DNA of 64,000 bases. It comes from Sphingomonas sp. Leaf208 (GTDB taxonomy: Bacteria; Pseudomonadota; Alphaproteobacteria; Sphingomonadales; Sphingomonadaceae). The stretch is taken from positions 186,001 to 250,000 of the forward strand of contig NZ_LMKH01000023.1 of NCBI RefSeq assembly GCF_001421415.1, read 5' to 3'. Positions 37,391 through 46,168 of the stretch are shown one piece after another (positions within the stretch are counted from its first letter, which is position 1; the number at the start of each line of letters is the position of its first letter). The translations under genes were made by a program, and so were the position numbers. A model generated the notes under the pieces. The model searched no databases. It was not told the origin of the DNA and saw nothing but the letters and a program-made list of their open reading frames with translations.

Positions 37391-37487
37391 TACTCCCTCT
37401 CCCCTCCGGGGAGAGGGGCAGCCAAGCAGCGCTCCCCCCCGGAACAGCCCCTCACCCCAGCCCTCTCCCCGCAGGGGAGAGGGAGCA
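37391..37487. repeat. CTCTCCCC-type intergenic repeat
   Basis: CCCTCTCCCCTCCGGGGAGA followed by GGGGCAGCCAAGCAGCGCTC, then CCCTCTCCCCGCAGGGGAGA. A related element with CCAAGCAGTGCTCCC lies at 44620-44690. Confidence 0.65.
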
Positions 37488-37519
37488 GAAAGAAGAAGCC
37501 GCAAAAGAAGAAGAAGATT

Positions 37520-37572
37520 GTTCACCCGCGAAGGCGGGTGCCCAGTCTGGGTCCCCGCCTTCGCGGGGACAC
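37520..37572. repeat. 53-bp intergenic dyad repeat
   Basis: GTTCACCCGCGAAGGCGGGT then GCCCAGTCTGGG then TCCCCGCCTTCGCGGGGACA. Same 53-bp size as the copies at 59358 and 61970. Confidence 0.8.
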
Positions 37573-37604
37573 AAGCTTTGGTTTGGGACGCCTTTACCCC
37601 CATG

Positions 37605-37712
37605 CACCACCCCGGCGAAGGCCGGGGCCCAATTGGGGCACGGTGATAACGGGGCGGGATCTTCCGTTACGCCGACCTTTCCAATTGGGCCCCGGCCTTC
37701 GCCGGGGTGGTG
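37605..37712. repeat. 108-bp long inverted repeat
   Basis: CACCACCCCGGCGAAGGCCG followed by GGGCCCAATTGGG is mirrored by CCAATTGGGCCCC followed by GGCCTTCGCCGGGGTGGTG. The arms are about 31 bases with few mismatches, and the centre is about 45 bases. Confidence 0.8.
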
Positions 37713-37763
37713 CAATTCGCCGGGGTGGCGCGATGTGTCAGGGAGCGAACACCGCCCCCAAAA

Positions 37764-39503
37764 TCAAAACGCCGCGCTCGCCTTAGCCTCCCCCATCATC
37801 GCCTTCCGAACCAAAGGAATCGGCGGCCCCCCATAACTCAGGAACTCGTCATGGAACGCCTTCCAAGCCTTCCGCCCACCCCGCGTCGCAGTCCAATCCG
37901 CCCGCAGCTTCCGGATCATCAACTTACCCATCGTATAATTCAGATACGCCGGATCATACGTCCCCCGCGCCGCCTGCTGCTTGGCGTTTCCCTCGTCCTG
38001 GTAACATTCGTCGACGAACATCCGGAACGACTGCTCCTGCGTCATCCCCTTCCCATGCATGCGTATCGCCGAAAGATATCGGCAATCCCGCAGCAGCGCG
38101 TTCGAGATCTGCCCGACATGCGTCTCCGGATCACCGTTGTTGAGCCCAGCCTCCCACATCATTTCCTCGGCATAATGCGCCCACCCCTCGGCAAACGCAT
38201 ACCCCACGAACAACCGCCCGAAGAGCGACGGCGAGCGGTTCGCATGCAGGAACTGGACGAAATGCCCCGGCATCACCTCGTGCACCGAAGTGAACAGCAG
38301 GTCGTTCTTGCCCGGCACGAACGCGTCCTGCACCGCCTTGGTCCAGCTCGGATCGGGCGGCGAGATGTAATAGATCGACGGTACGCCCTTATCGAACGGC
38401 CCCGGCGGATCGATATACGCGGAGTTCTGCCGGTTGTACGGCGGCGATTCCTCAACCAGCGCCTGCTCGGTCCCCGGGATCGTCAGCAGGTTGTGATCCA
38501 CGACGAACTTCCGCAAAATCGGGATCTGGCGCCGCGCCTCTGCAACCGGCCCACCGACCGGCTTGTTCGCGTTCATCTTGTCCATGCACGCGAGGATCGT
38601 CTGCCCCTTGGCGAAGACGCCGCACGCCTGCGCCAGCGCCGCCTGGTTACGCTTGAGATCGGCGACACCCGCCGCCTCGAGCTGGTCGAGCGGCGTATCG
38701 ACACCCTCGGTCATCGCCACCATCCGCGAGAATCTGTCCGCCCCGAGCGCGAAATCCTGCGTCGCGGTCGCGCGCTGGCCCTCGGTCCACGTCCCCAGAT
38801 CGCGCATCGCCTTCGACGCCGCCTGCGCCGCATCGGTCAGCTGTTTCTGCGCCGCCGCATCCTTCACGTCGGCAAACGCCTTCACCGCGTCGCCCGCGTA
38901 ATAGTCGGCAAACCCCTTGAACGCCGCCGTCCCGTAATTGACGTAGCTCAGCGGCATCGGCGTCTTGAGGTTCGCCTTGATGTTCCCCGCTGCCGCCGGG
39001 ATCTTCTGCAGGAACGCGGTCAGCGCCTTCATCCGCGTCGGCGCATCTGCATAATTGCGCGCGATATACGTGTTCGGATCTAGCCCCGCGCTGACATACC
39101 ACGCCGGATTGTGATGCGGCTGGTCGGCATCCTCCAGCCAGAACAGCTTCCCCTTGGCGACCTGCACGAGATAGTCGCGCTCGAACGCCTCATCGGGCTT
39201 CAGATCCTTGAACGCCCCCGCCTTGTCGATCGCGCCATGCAGGAAGTCCGCCTGCCGCTTCAGCCCCGCCGCGCTCCAGTCGCCCAAGCCGCCGTCATAC
39301 TCGTGCTTGCCCTGATAGACCGCGTTGGCCGGATCGATCTTGAACCATCCGTCGATGAAGCCATCGCGGAACCCCGCCCAGTCGCCCGTCGCAGCGGTGG
39401 TCGGCGCGGCAGGAGCCTGCGTGTTCGCGGTCGTCTGCGCAGGGCCGCACGCGCTCAGGGCGAGGACTGCGCCAAGCGCCGTCGTCAAAAGTCCGATCCG
39501 CAT
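37764..39503 (-). CDS. DUF885 family lipoprotein, probable zinc peptidase
   Basis: A 579-residue protein with a lipoprotein signal (MRIGLLTTALGAVLALSACG; Cys19 in the lipobox LSAC). The DUF885 domain carries the metallopeptidase motif HEVMPGH with a downstream Glu helix (FVGYAFAEGWAHYAEEM), the pattern of the HExxx(G)H peptidases related to the M3-like fold. DUF885 proteins are thought to be dipeptidase/carboxypeptidase-like; the substrate is not known. It is probably anchored in the outer membrane facing the periplasm. It is divergent from the alpha/beta hydrolase gene at 39629. Confidence 0.9.
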   Translation of the reverse strand: MRIGLLTTALGAVLALSACGPAQTTANTQAPAAPTTAATGDWAGFRDGFIDGWFKIDPANAVYQGKHEYDGGLGDWSAAGLKRQADFLHGAIDKAGAFKDLKPDEAFERDYLVQVAKGKLFWLEDADQPHHNPAWYVSAGLDPNTYIARNYADAPTRMKALTAFLQKIPAAAGNIKANLKTPMPLSYVNYGTAAFKGFADYYAGDAVKAFADVKDAAAQKQLTDAAQAASKAMRDLGTWTEGQRATATQDFALGADRFSRMVAMTEGVDTPLDQLEAAGVADLKRNQAALAQACGVFAKGQTILACMDKMNANKPVGGPVAEARRQIPILRKFVVDHNLLTIPGTEQALVEESPPYNRQNSAYIDPPGPFDKGVPSIYYISPPDPSWTKAVQDAFVPGKNDLLFTSVHEVMPGHFVQFLHANRSPSLFGRLFVGYAFAEGWAHYAEEMMWEAGLNNGDPETHVGQISNALLRDCRYLSAIRMHGKGMTQEQSFRMFVDECYQDEGNAKQQAARGTYDPAYLNYTMGKLMIRKLRADWTATRGGRKAWKAFHDEFLSYGGPPIPLVRKAMMGEAKASAAF

Positions 39504-39628
39504 CCTGTCTCCAATTCCGATTCGTCTGGTGCCATGCTGCCAGTCGAAGCCTTGGTACGCCAGCGTGCGGAACGGCGCGCGCGATGAGCCGTTGAGCGGA
39601 TACCTCCCTAGAGAGACTGGATAGCTTG

Positions 39629-40453
39629 ATGCCCTACGTAAAAACCCGCGACGGTACAGACATTTACGTTAAGGACTGGGGCACGGGTCGCCCGGTGATC
39701 CTGACGCACGGCTGGCCGCTCAACGCCGACAGCTGGGACGCGCAGGCGATGGCGCTCGCCAACGCCGGCTTCCGCGCGATCGCGTATGACCGCCGCGGGT
39801 TCGGCCGCTCGGGCCAGCCCTGGACCGGCTATAACTACGACACGCTCACCGACGATCTGGCCGACGTGATGGAAGCCACCGGCGCGAACACCGATGCGAC
39901 GATCGTCGGCTTCTCGATGGGTGGCGGCGAGATCGCGCGCTACATGAGCCGCTACGAGGGCAAGGGCGTGGTCGCCGCCGGGCTGATCTCGTCGGTGGTG
40001 CCGTACATGCTCAAAACCGACGACAATCCCGACGGCGTTCCCGAAGAGACGCTCGCCAGCATCGGCGCGAACATCGAGGACGATCGCCCGGCGTTCTTCA
40101 AGACCTTCCTCCAGCAATTCCTCGGCGTCGGATTCATCACCTCGCCGGTCAGCGACGAGGTCGTCGACTGGGTGTGGAGCCTCGCGATGCAGGCGGGCCT
40201 TCACCCGACGCTGGAATGCGCCAAGGCGTTCGGCCACACCGACTTCCGCCAGGATCTGGCGGCATTCCGCGTCCCGACGCTGGTCGTCCACGGGACGAGC
40301 GACAAGACGGTCCCGATTGACGCGACCGGCCGCGCCGCCGCCAAGGGCATCGCAGACTCGCAGCTAGTCGAATATGACGGCGCCCCGCACGGCCTGACGA
40401 TCACCGAGAGCGATCGCTTCACCAAGGATCTGCTGACGTTCCTGGGTCGTTAA
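39629..40453 (+). CDS. Alpha/beta hydrolase (non-haem chloroperoxidase/perhydrolase-like)
   Basis: A 274-residue alpha/beta hydrolase. The oxyanion-hole motif is ILTHGWPLNADSW, the nucleophile elbow is VGFSMGGGE, the acid lies in VVHGTSDKTVP, and the catalytic His in YDGAPHGLTITE. The YDRRGFGRSGQPW segment and the GFSMGGGE elbow are characteristic of the cofactor-free haloperoxidase/esterase group. The natural substrate is not predictable. ATG 39629 was chosen over the in-frame TTG immediately before it. There is no signal peptide, so it is cytoplasmic. Confidence 0.92.
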   Translation: MPYVKTRDGTDIYVKDWGTGRPVILTHGWPLNADSWDAQAMALANAGFRAIAYDRRGFGRSGQPWTGYNYDTLTDDLADVMEATGANTDATIVGFSMGGGEIARYMSRYEGKGVVAAGLISSVVPYMLKTDDNPDGVPEETLASIGANIEDDRPAFFKTFLQQFLGVGFITSPVSDEVVDWVWSLAMQAGLHPTLECAKAFGHTDFRQDLAAFRVPTLVVHGTSDKTVPIDATGRAAAKGIADSQLVEYDGAPHGLTITESDRFTKDLLTFLGR

Positions 40454-40459
40454 CGCTTC

Positions 40460-40585
40460 AATCCTCCCCCGCAAGGGGGAGGTGTCGCCGAAGGTGACGG
40501 AGGGGGAGGACGGCGAAACAGAGGTTTCCCGTTCCTCCCCCTCCGTCAGGCAAGCGCCTGCCACCTCCCCCTGGCGGGGGAGGAT
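40460..40585. repeat. ~126-bp palindromic intergenic repeat (CCTCCCCC / CTCCGTC family)
   Basis: ATCCTCCCCCGCAAGGGGGA with GGTGTCGCCGAAGGTGACGG, then TTCCTCCCCCTCCGTCAGG and CCTCCCCCTGGCGGGGGAGG. Second copy of the element at 15047-15173. It separates the convergent hydrolase and ftsB genes. Confidence 0.75.
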
Positions 40586-40592
40586 CGAAATC

Positions 40593-40919
40593 TTAGTTCC
40601 CCAGCGGGACGATAACCTCGTCCGGATGCGCGACGTTCAGTTCCTTGCGGACCATCTCGTCGACCATATCCGGGTTCGCATGATCCGGGTTCAGCAATGC
40701 CACCCGGTTCTTCAAGACCTCACGCTTGCGATCGAGCGCGGCATAGTCCTGCTCGCGCTTCGCAAGCTGGCGCTTGTAATCGCCGTACGCGAACATCCCG
40801 TTCGGCCCGAGCACGGCATACGCGCCGAAGAATGCCATCAGCGTCAGCCCCAACGCCGGCCACGCGGCCTTGCGCATCGTCTTCCGCAACTTGCTGGTCT
40901 TCGTCGTCACGCGTGCCAT
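40593..40919 (-). CDS. ftsB: Septum formation initiator FtsB/DivIC
   Basis: A 108-residue bitopic protein: basic cytoplasmic N-terminus (KTSKLRKTMRKAA), one membrane helix (WPALGLTLMAFFGAYAVLG), then a periplasmic coiled coil (YKRQLAKREQDYAALDRKRE) and the family end KNRVALLNPDHANPDMVDEMVRK-type region. It joins FtsL and FtsQ in the divisome. It sits 25 bases downstream of eno on the same strand, the common alphaproteobacterial order. Confidence 0.9.
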   Translation of the reverse strand: MARVTTKTSKLRKTMRKAAWPALGLTLMAFFGAYAVLGPNGMFAYGDYKRQLAKREQDYAALDRKREVLKNRVALLNPDHANPDMVDEMVRKELNVAHPDEVIVPLGN

Positions 40920-40944
40920 GTCGAACCTCCGGTTTCCGAACCTA

Positions 40945-42237
<1,293 letters not shown>

Positions 42238-42345
42238 CTACAAATCCCGGTGCCGGGTCGTTCGCGCCGCCTCTACCGTCTCACGCCATATCGGGCAATC
42301 GCGCGGACATCCGAGAATAGTGTCGCGCAATCGCGCGACGGTTCG

Positions 42346-42370
42346 GGAACCGTGCTCCAACGACGGTGTT
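42346..42370 (+). promoter_or_regulatory. Candidate EcfG-type general-stress promoter
   Basis: GGAAC (42346-42350) and GTT (42368-42370) are 17 bases apart, near the EcfG consensus GGAAC-N16/17-CGTT. The site is about 30 bases before the ATG of the DUF883-like gene. A similar GAAAC-N17-CGTT occurs at 43542-43567. Confidence 0.45.
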
Positions 42371-42400
42371 GAGGGCGTAACAATTCTGAAAGGGACCGTC

Positions 42401-42889
42401 ATGGCCGACTCCAGCGTAAACGACACCGTCAACGACCTGAAAACGACCGCGAACGAGGTCGGGACCGAGCTCAGCAAGACGATCGATAACGGCGATGTCT
42501 CGGCCAAGGCCGGCGACGCCAAGCAGGCGATCAAGGACGGCGCGAACAAGTACACCGCGCAGGCGACCGACAAGGTCCGCACCTTCGCCGAGGACGGCAA
42601 GGCACGCGCGAGCGGCGCCCTGGAGCAGGTCGCACAGTTGCTGACCGACGCCGCCGGCCAGGTCGATGAGAAGCTCGGCTCGCAATATGGCGGCTATGCC
42701 CGTAGCGCGGCCGATAGCGTCTCGGGCTTTGCCGACCAGGTGAAGGCCAAGGACATCGACGAGCTGTTCGACGACGCACGCGAACTCGTGCGGAAATCGC
42801 CTGCCATCGCGGTGGGTGCAGCAGCCGCCATCGGCTTCGTCGTCGCGCGACTGGTGCAGTCGGGCGTCGATGCCAACTCGAAGGTCTGA
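42401..42889 (+). CDS. DUF883-like small membrane-anchored stress protein
   Basis: A 162-residue protein, mostly amphipathic helix rich in Ala, Asp, Lys and Thr, with TM-like C-terminal segment (SPAIAVGAAAAIGFVVARLV) followed by a short tail. The layout is that of the ElaB/YqjD (DUF883) family, some members of which bind ribosomes at the membrane in stationary phase. It starts a run of four small genes that share this style. AAAGGG precedes the ATG. The candidate EcfG promoter just upstream suggests induction by general stress. Confidence 0.82.
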   Translation: MADSSVNDTVNDLKTTANEVGTELSKTIDNGDVSAKAGDAKQAIKDGANKYTAQATDKVRTFAEDGKARASGALEQVAQLLTDAAGQVDEKLGSQYGGYARSAADSVSGFADQVKAKDIDELFDDARELVRKSPAIAVGAAAAIGFVVARLVQSGVDANSKV

Positions 42890-42893
42890 CGTC

Positions 42894-43247
42894 TTGTCCG
42901 ACCCACTGACGTTCGCGACCGGCGAAGACGAGAGCCTTGCATCCATCGTCGGTCGCCTGGCGACCGAGACGAAGAGTCTCGCGACGGCGGAAGTCGCTGT
43001 CTACAAGGCGAAGTTCGGCGAGACGGCGGCTGCGTACAAGTCGGCCGCGATGTTCTTCGCGGTCGCCGGCGTGCTGGCTTTGGCCGCGCTGATCGCACTG
43101 CTGGTCGGTGCGATCTTGACGGTAGCGACGCTGGTGGGGCCAGGATGGGCAACCGCCATCGTCGTGGTGGCCGTCCTCGCAGTGGCGGCGATCCTGGCGA
43201 TGATCGGCAAGTCGAAGCTTCAGACGAAGAGCGAGCCCGTATCATGA
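42894..43247 (+). CDS. Phage-holin-like superfamily III / DUF1469-type membrane protein
   Basis: A protein of about 117 residues. The N-terminal amphipathic helix (SLASIVGRLATETKSLATAE) leads into two adjacent membrane helices (AMFFAVAGVLALAALIALLV and GPGWATAIVVVAVLAVAAIL). This is the YqjE/DUF1469 pattern, annotated as 'holin family' although no phage link is implied. The start is uncertain: TTG 42894 (AAGG 9 bases upstream) is used; ATG 42870 would overlap the previous gene. It sits in the usual yqjD-yqjE-yqjK-like order with its neighbours. ATGA overlap with the next gene. Confidence 0.8.
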   Translation: MSDPLTFATGEDESLASIVGRLATETKSLATAEVAVYKAKFGETAAAYKSAAMFFAVAGVLALAALIALLVGAILTVATLVGPGWATAIVVVAVLAVAAILAMIGKSKLQTKSEPVS

Positions 43248-43516
43248 CATCCGCCAAAGTCGCCGCCGCAGAGATCGAATCGGCCCTCGCCCGCCAGCGC
43301 GTCATGATGACGCTCGGGCAGTTGCAGGACCGGCTCAATCCGCGGAAGCTCGCGCTGAACGCCAGCCGCGACGTCGCCGATGCCGGCACCGCCGCGCTCA
43401 GCGCCAGCGTGGAAACCGTGAAGCGCAATCCGGGGCCGACCGCGGGGTTTGCCGCCGTCGCTGGACTGTTCCTCGCGCGCCACCGGATCGTCGGACTGTT
43501 CCGCCGAGGGCGCTGA
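43244..43516 (+). CDS. DUF3618-type small protein
   Basis: A 90-residue protein. It opens with a helix (KVAAAEIESALARQRVMMTL) and LQDRLNPRKLALNASRDVAD, the typical DUF3618 opening, and ends in a hydrophobic segment (TAGFAAVAGLFLARHRIVGL) and a basic tail. It overlaps the preceding holin-like gene by ATGA, giving a DUF883 - DUF1469 - DUF3618 operon. The function is unknown; envelope stress is suggested by context. Confidence 0.8.
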   Translation: MTSAKVAAAEIESALARQRVMMTLGQLQDRLNPRKLALNASRDVADAGTAALSASVETVKRNPGPTAGFAAVAGLFLARHRIVGLFRRGR

Positions 43517-43541
43517 CCGCGCTGATCACGGTCACCGTATT

Positions 43542-43567
43542 GAAACCATGAAGTCCCGGCTCGCGTT
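43542..43567 (+). promoter_or_regulatory. Candidate EcfG-type promoter
   Basis: GAAAC (43542-43546) and CGTT (43564-43567) are separated by 17 bases, one mismatch from GGAAC-N16/17-CGTT. The start codon of the next gene is at 43621. Confidence 0.4.
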
Positions 43568-43620
43568 GAACCCGCATTGCATTGAACGGCGAGCAGCTTG
43601 CCACCAGAAGGACATTTTCC

Positions 43621-44100
43621 ATGACCGACGCAAAGACCACCGCAAACGAAGCCGCCCACGAGACCGAGAGCCGTCTGCGTGAAGGCCTCGATACGGTCCG
43701 CGAGACCGCATCTAAGGTCTATCACGACGCCGGCGACAAGGCCTCCGAGGTTCTCGAAGTCTCACGCGAGAAGACCAAGCGCGTTGTGAACAACCTCGAG
43801 TCCAACCCGCTCGGCATCCTCGTCGGCGGTCTGGCCGTAGGCGCGCTCGCCGGTGCGCTGCTCCCGCGTTCGGCCCGCGAGAAGGAACTGCTCGCTCCCG
43901 TCGGCAAGCGTCTCAGCGAAACGCTCGTGGCGGCGACTGCCGCAGCGAAGGATGCAGGCCGCTCGGAACTCGGCGAACTCGGCCTGACCAAGGACAATGC
44001 ACGCGATCAGGCCAAGGGCTTGCTCGAGGGTATCGTCAAGGCGGTCACGACGGCCGGTACCGCAGGTGCGAAGGCGGTTTCGCAAAAGCCGACCGTCTAA
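43621..44100 (+). CDS. Small helical membrane-associated stress-type protein
   Basis: A 159-residue protein related in style to the DUF883-like gene upstream. A charged amphipathic first half (AHETESRLREGLDTVRETAS) is followed by one glycine-rich hydrophobic segment (NPLGILVGGLAVGALAGALL) and a helical tail. No firm family name. AGAAGGACA precedes the ATG. It probably belongs with the preceding three genes to an envelope/general-stress set. Confidence 0.78.
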   Translation: MTDAKTTANEAAHETESRLREGLDTVRETASKVYHDAGDKASEVLEVSREKTKRVVNNLESNPLGILVGGLAVGALAGALLPRSAREKELLAPVGKRLSETLVAATAAAKDAGRSELGELGLTKDNARDQAKGLLEGIVKAVTTAGTAGAKAVSQKPTV

Positions 44101-44125
44101 GGGTTCAAACCGCGGGTCGAACACG

Positions 44126-44152
44126 CTAGGGAGGCGGCAACCCCCTCCCTAG
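44126..44152. terminator. Hairpin between the stress gene and the DUF4170 gene
   Basis: CTAGGGAGG (44126-44134) pairs with CCTCCCTAG (44144-44152). No T-run follows. It lies 12 bases before the DUF4170 ATG, so it may serve in termination or in the 5' leader. Confidence 0.4.
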
Positions 44153-44164
44153 GAAAGCAAGCGC

Positions 44165-44392
44165 ATGAGCAAGCTCCACCTCGTATTCGGCGGCCGCGTC
44201 AGCGACCCGCGCACCCTGGATTTCAACGATCTGAGCAAGATCGAATTCGTCGGCGTATTCCCCGACTACGCCAGCGCCGAGAAGGCTTGGCGTGCTGCGG
44301 CGCAGCGTACCGTCGACGATGCCGAGATGAAGTTTGTGGTAGTGCACCTGCACCGCATGCTCGAACCGAACCTGGGTGCGACGGTAGCGTAA
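44165..44392 (+). CDS. DUF4170 protein
   Basis: A 75-residue protein, KLHLVFGGRVSDPRTLDF, FVGVFPDYASAEKAWRAAAQ and MKFVVVHLHRML, matching the short alphaproteobacterial DUF4170 family of unknown function. AGGAAAG lies upstream of the ATG. Cytoplasmic; no membrane segment. Confidence 0.85.
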   Translation: MSKLHLVFGGRVSDPRTLDFNDLSKIEFVGVFPDYASAEKAWRAAAQRTVDDAEMKFVVVHLHRMLEPNLGATVA

Positions 44393-44405
44393 CGGCTTCC
44401 CCTTA

Positions 44406-44498
44406 GTCATTCCTGCGAAGGCGGGAACCCATACTGGCTAACGTAGCGATCTGATCGCAGCGACATAGGCTATGGATCCCCGCCTGCGCGGGGATGAC
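44406..44498. repeat. 93-bp intergenic dyad repeat
   Basis: GTCATTCCTGCGAAGGCGGG then AACCCATACTGGCT, ending TATGGATCCCCGCC then TGCGCGGGGATGAC. Close relative of 744-836 and 59077-59169, all exactly 93 bp. Confidence 0.85.
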
Positions 44499-44619
44499 GG
44501 TGTCGAGCGACAGCACCTCTGCCGCAGTCGACTTGAGCTTGTGCTCAGGAATTAGCGAAACTGGCATAGCGCAAAACAACTTGCTCCACCCTTCCCACGG
44601 CAAAGCAGCCGCGGGGCCC

Positions 44620-44690
44620 TTCCCTCTCCCGTTGGGAGAGGGAGAGACGCCAAAGGCGGCGGCGGGTGAGGGCACGCCAAGCAGTGCTCC
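44620..44690. repeat. CTCTCCC-type repeat fragment
   Basis: CCCTCTCCCGTTGGGAGAGG then GGCGGGTGAGGGCACG and CCAAGCAGTGCTCCC; related to 37391-37487. Confidence 0.55.
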
Positions 44691-44814
44691 CAGCACCCGT
44701 CGCGCTGAATCGTTGACTGACCCATTCGGCTCACGCGCTGCCCCCCGCGCAGATAGGTAGAGAAGAGATACGCCGGTACAGCCGACGAAGGCGCACACGC
44801 GCACCCTTCCCCCT

Positions 44815-44953
44815 TACCGTTCGTGCTGAGTAGAGACCGAGTAGCTCCGCAAGGAGCGTATCGAGGGCTCGTATCGAAGCACAGGTCCCGCGTACCAACC
44901 CATCCTTCGATACGCCGCTTCGACAAGCTCAGCAGCTACTCAGGACGAACGGT
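44815..44953. repeat. 139-bp dyad with CTTCGACAAGCTCAG core
   Basis: ACCGTTCGTGCTGAGTAG at the left end is mirrored by CTACTCAGGACGAACGGT at the right. The inner part contains CCTTCGATACGCCGCTTCGA and CAAGCTCAGCAG. Elements with this core are, as I recall, widespread in sphingomonad genomes. Confidence 0.7.
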
Positions 44954-44961
44954 GTGGCCGC

Positions 44962-45612
44962 CTAAGCAGCCCGGTAATGCCAAAGCAACAAAGGCCGAGC
45001 CAGCACCAGCCCCGCCAAGAACCCACCGATATGCGCGCCAATAGCAATAGGCCCGCTAGCCCCAACCGAAGCCCCAAACCCGGCCAGCCCCATCAGCAAC
45101 TGGATCCCGATCCAGGCGGCAGCCAGCCAAACGACATGCACGACCCCAGCCGGCACCGGCCCGATCGCCTGCGCCCGCCGCTCGCCATACAAAAGCGCAT
45201 AAGCCCCAACGACCGCCGAAATCGCGCCCGAGGCGCCGATCATCGGCGCGGTAGACTCAGGCCCGAACGCCCAATGCCCCGCCGCCGCCGCATACGCGCC
45301 CAGCACGTACAGCACGACCAACCCGACCGTCCCCAGCGCCTTCTCGACGAACTGCCCGCAATACACCAGCATCACGAGGTTCAGCGCGATATGCGCCCAG
45401 CCACCATGGATCAGAGTCGCGGTCAGCGGCGTCGCCCAGGACGGCACGACAAACATATGCTCGCTCGGAATACCGAGATCAGTCATCCGCAACGGAATGA
45501 ACCCGGCGTTCACCGCCCAATACCCAAGCGACCCGCTCAGCACCAGAAATCCCGAGACGATGACCGTCACGATCGTGATGATCGCCGTCGCCCGCGTCTC
45601 GAAAAAATTCAT
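44962..45612 (-). CDS. Rhomboid family intramembrane serine protease
   Basis: A 216-residue protein with about six membrane helices. The catalytic Ser is in the helix-4 motif GASGAISAVVGAYALLYGER, and the His is in GAHIGGFLAGLVLARPLLL. The helix-2 HGGWAHIALNLVMLVYCGQ carries the conserved His/Asn. It cleaves membrane proteins within the lipid bilayer; the substrate is unknown. It lies 4 bases downstream of greA on the same strand and is the last gene of the carA-to-rhomboid run. Confidence 0.92.
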   Translation of the reverse strand: MNFFETRATAIITIVTVIVSGFLVLSGSLGYWAVNAGFIPLRMTDLGIPSEHMFVVPSWATPLTATLIHGGWAHIALNLVMLVYCGQFVEKALGTVGLVVLYVLGAYAAAAGHWAFGPESTAPMIGASGAISAVVGAYALLYGERRAQAIGPVPAGVVHVVWLAAAWIGIQLLMGLAGFGASVGASGPIAIGAHIGGFLAGLVLARPLLLWHYRAA

Positions 45613-45616
45613 GAGG

Positions 45617-46093
45617 TCAGATGAACTCGATCTTGGAGACGACGTAGTACCGCTCGCCGGCCGGCACCGTGACCTCGACCTCTTCGTCGAGTTTCCGCCC
45701 GATCAACCCACGCCCTAGCGGCGAGTTGTACGAGATCCGCCCCGTCTTCGCGTTAGCCTCGGTCTGGCCGACGATCTGATACTTCACCGGCTTGTCGTTC
45801 TCGTCGAGCAACGTCACCGTCGCGCCGAACACGACCTTATCGCCCGACAAATCCTTCGGATCGATGATCTGCGCGCGCGACAACTTGTCCTCGATGTCGG
45901 AGATCGATGCCTCGACCTGACCCTGACGCTCCTTCGCGGCATGATATTCCGCGTTCTCGCTCAAGTCGCCGTGCGCGCGCGCCTCTTCGATCGCGTCGAC
46001 GATCGTCGGACGTTCGGCTTTCAGGCGCTTCAGATCCGCGCTCAGCGTCTCATAGCCTTCCTGCAGCATCGGCATCTTTTCGACGGTCGCCAT
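45617..46093 (-). CDS. greA: Transcription elongation factor GreA
   Basis: A 158-residue protein, the standard GreA length. The N-terminal coiled coil ([17 protein letters not shown]) has acidic tip residues in [20 protein letters not shown]. The C-terminal FKBP-like domain contains [20 protein letters not shown] and [15 protein letters not shown]. It rescues backtracked RNA polymerase by stimulating transcript cleavage. Start 46093 has GGGGA 7 bases upstream; the ATG directly before it is possible. Downstream of carB by 75 bases. Confidence 0.97.
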   Translation of the reverse strand: MATVEKMPMLQEGYETLSADLKRLKAERPTIVDAIEEARAHGDLSENAEYHAAKERQGQVEASISDIEDKLSRAQIIDPKDLSGDKVVFGATVTLLDENDKPVKYQIVGQTEANAKTGRISYNSPLGRGLIGRKLDEEVEVTVPAGERYYVVSKIEFI

Positions 46094-46168
46094 CATCTCG
46101 TCCCCAAATCCATTTCCCCGCGCGAGGCCCTGTACCAGCCCCGCCCACACATCATTCTCATGTCGGGA

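Larger units (their letters stand above)
37389..37763. other. 375-bp gene-free gap filled by palindromic repeats
   Basis: Between the convergent MFS and DUF885 genes. It consists almost wholly of three repeat elements (37391-37487, 37520-37572, 37605-37712) plus a short AAGAAGAAG-type purine run at about 37489-37516. I see no credible coding region in it. Confidence 0.8.
44393..44961. other. 569-bp gene-free gap with three repeat elements
   Basis: Between the convergent DUF4170 and rhomboid genes. It holds the 93-bp dyad 44406-44498, the CTCTCCC element 44620-44690 and the long dyad 44815-44953. The open frames here are translations of the repeats and I do not regard them as genes. Confidence 0.75.

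Noticed and set aside
37389..37763. Short frames on both strands in the gap between MFS and DUF885 genes
   Set aside because: They translate palindromic repeats (PRRRVPSLGPRLRGD-like peptides) and have no ribosome-binding sites or domains.
42894..43247. Prophage signal from the holin-like protein
   Set aside because: The protein is of the YqjE/DUF1469 type in a stress operon; no other phage gene is nearby.
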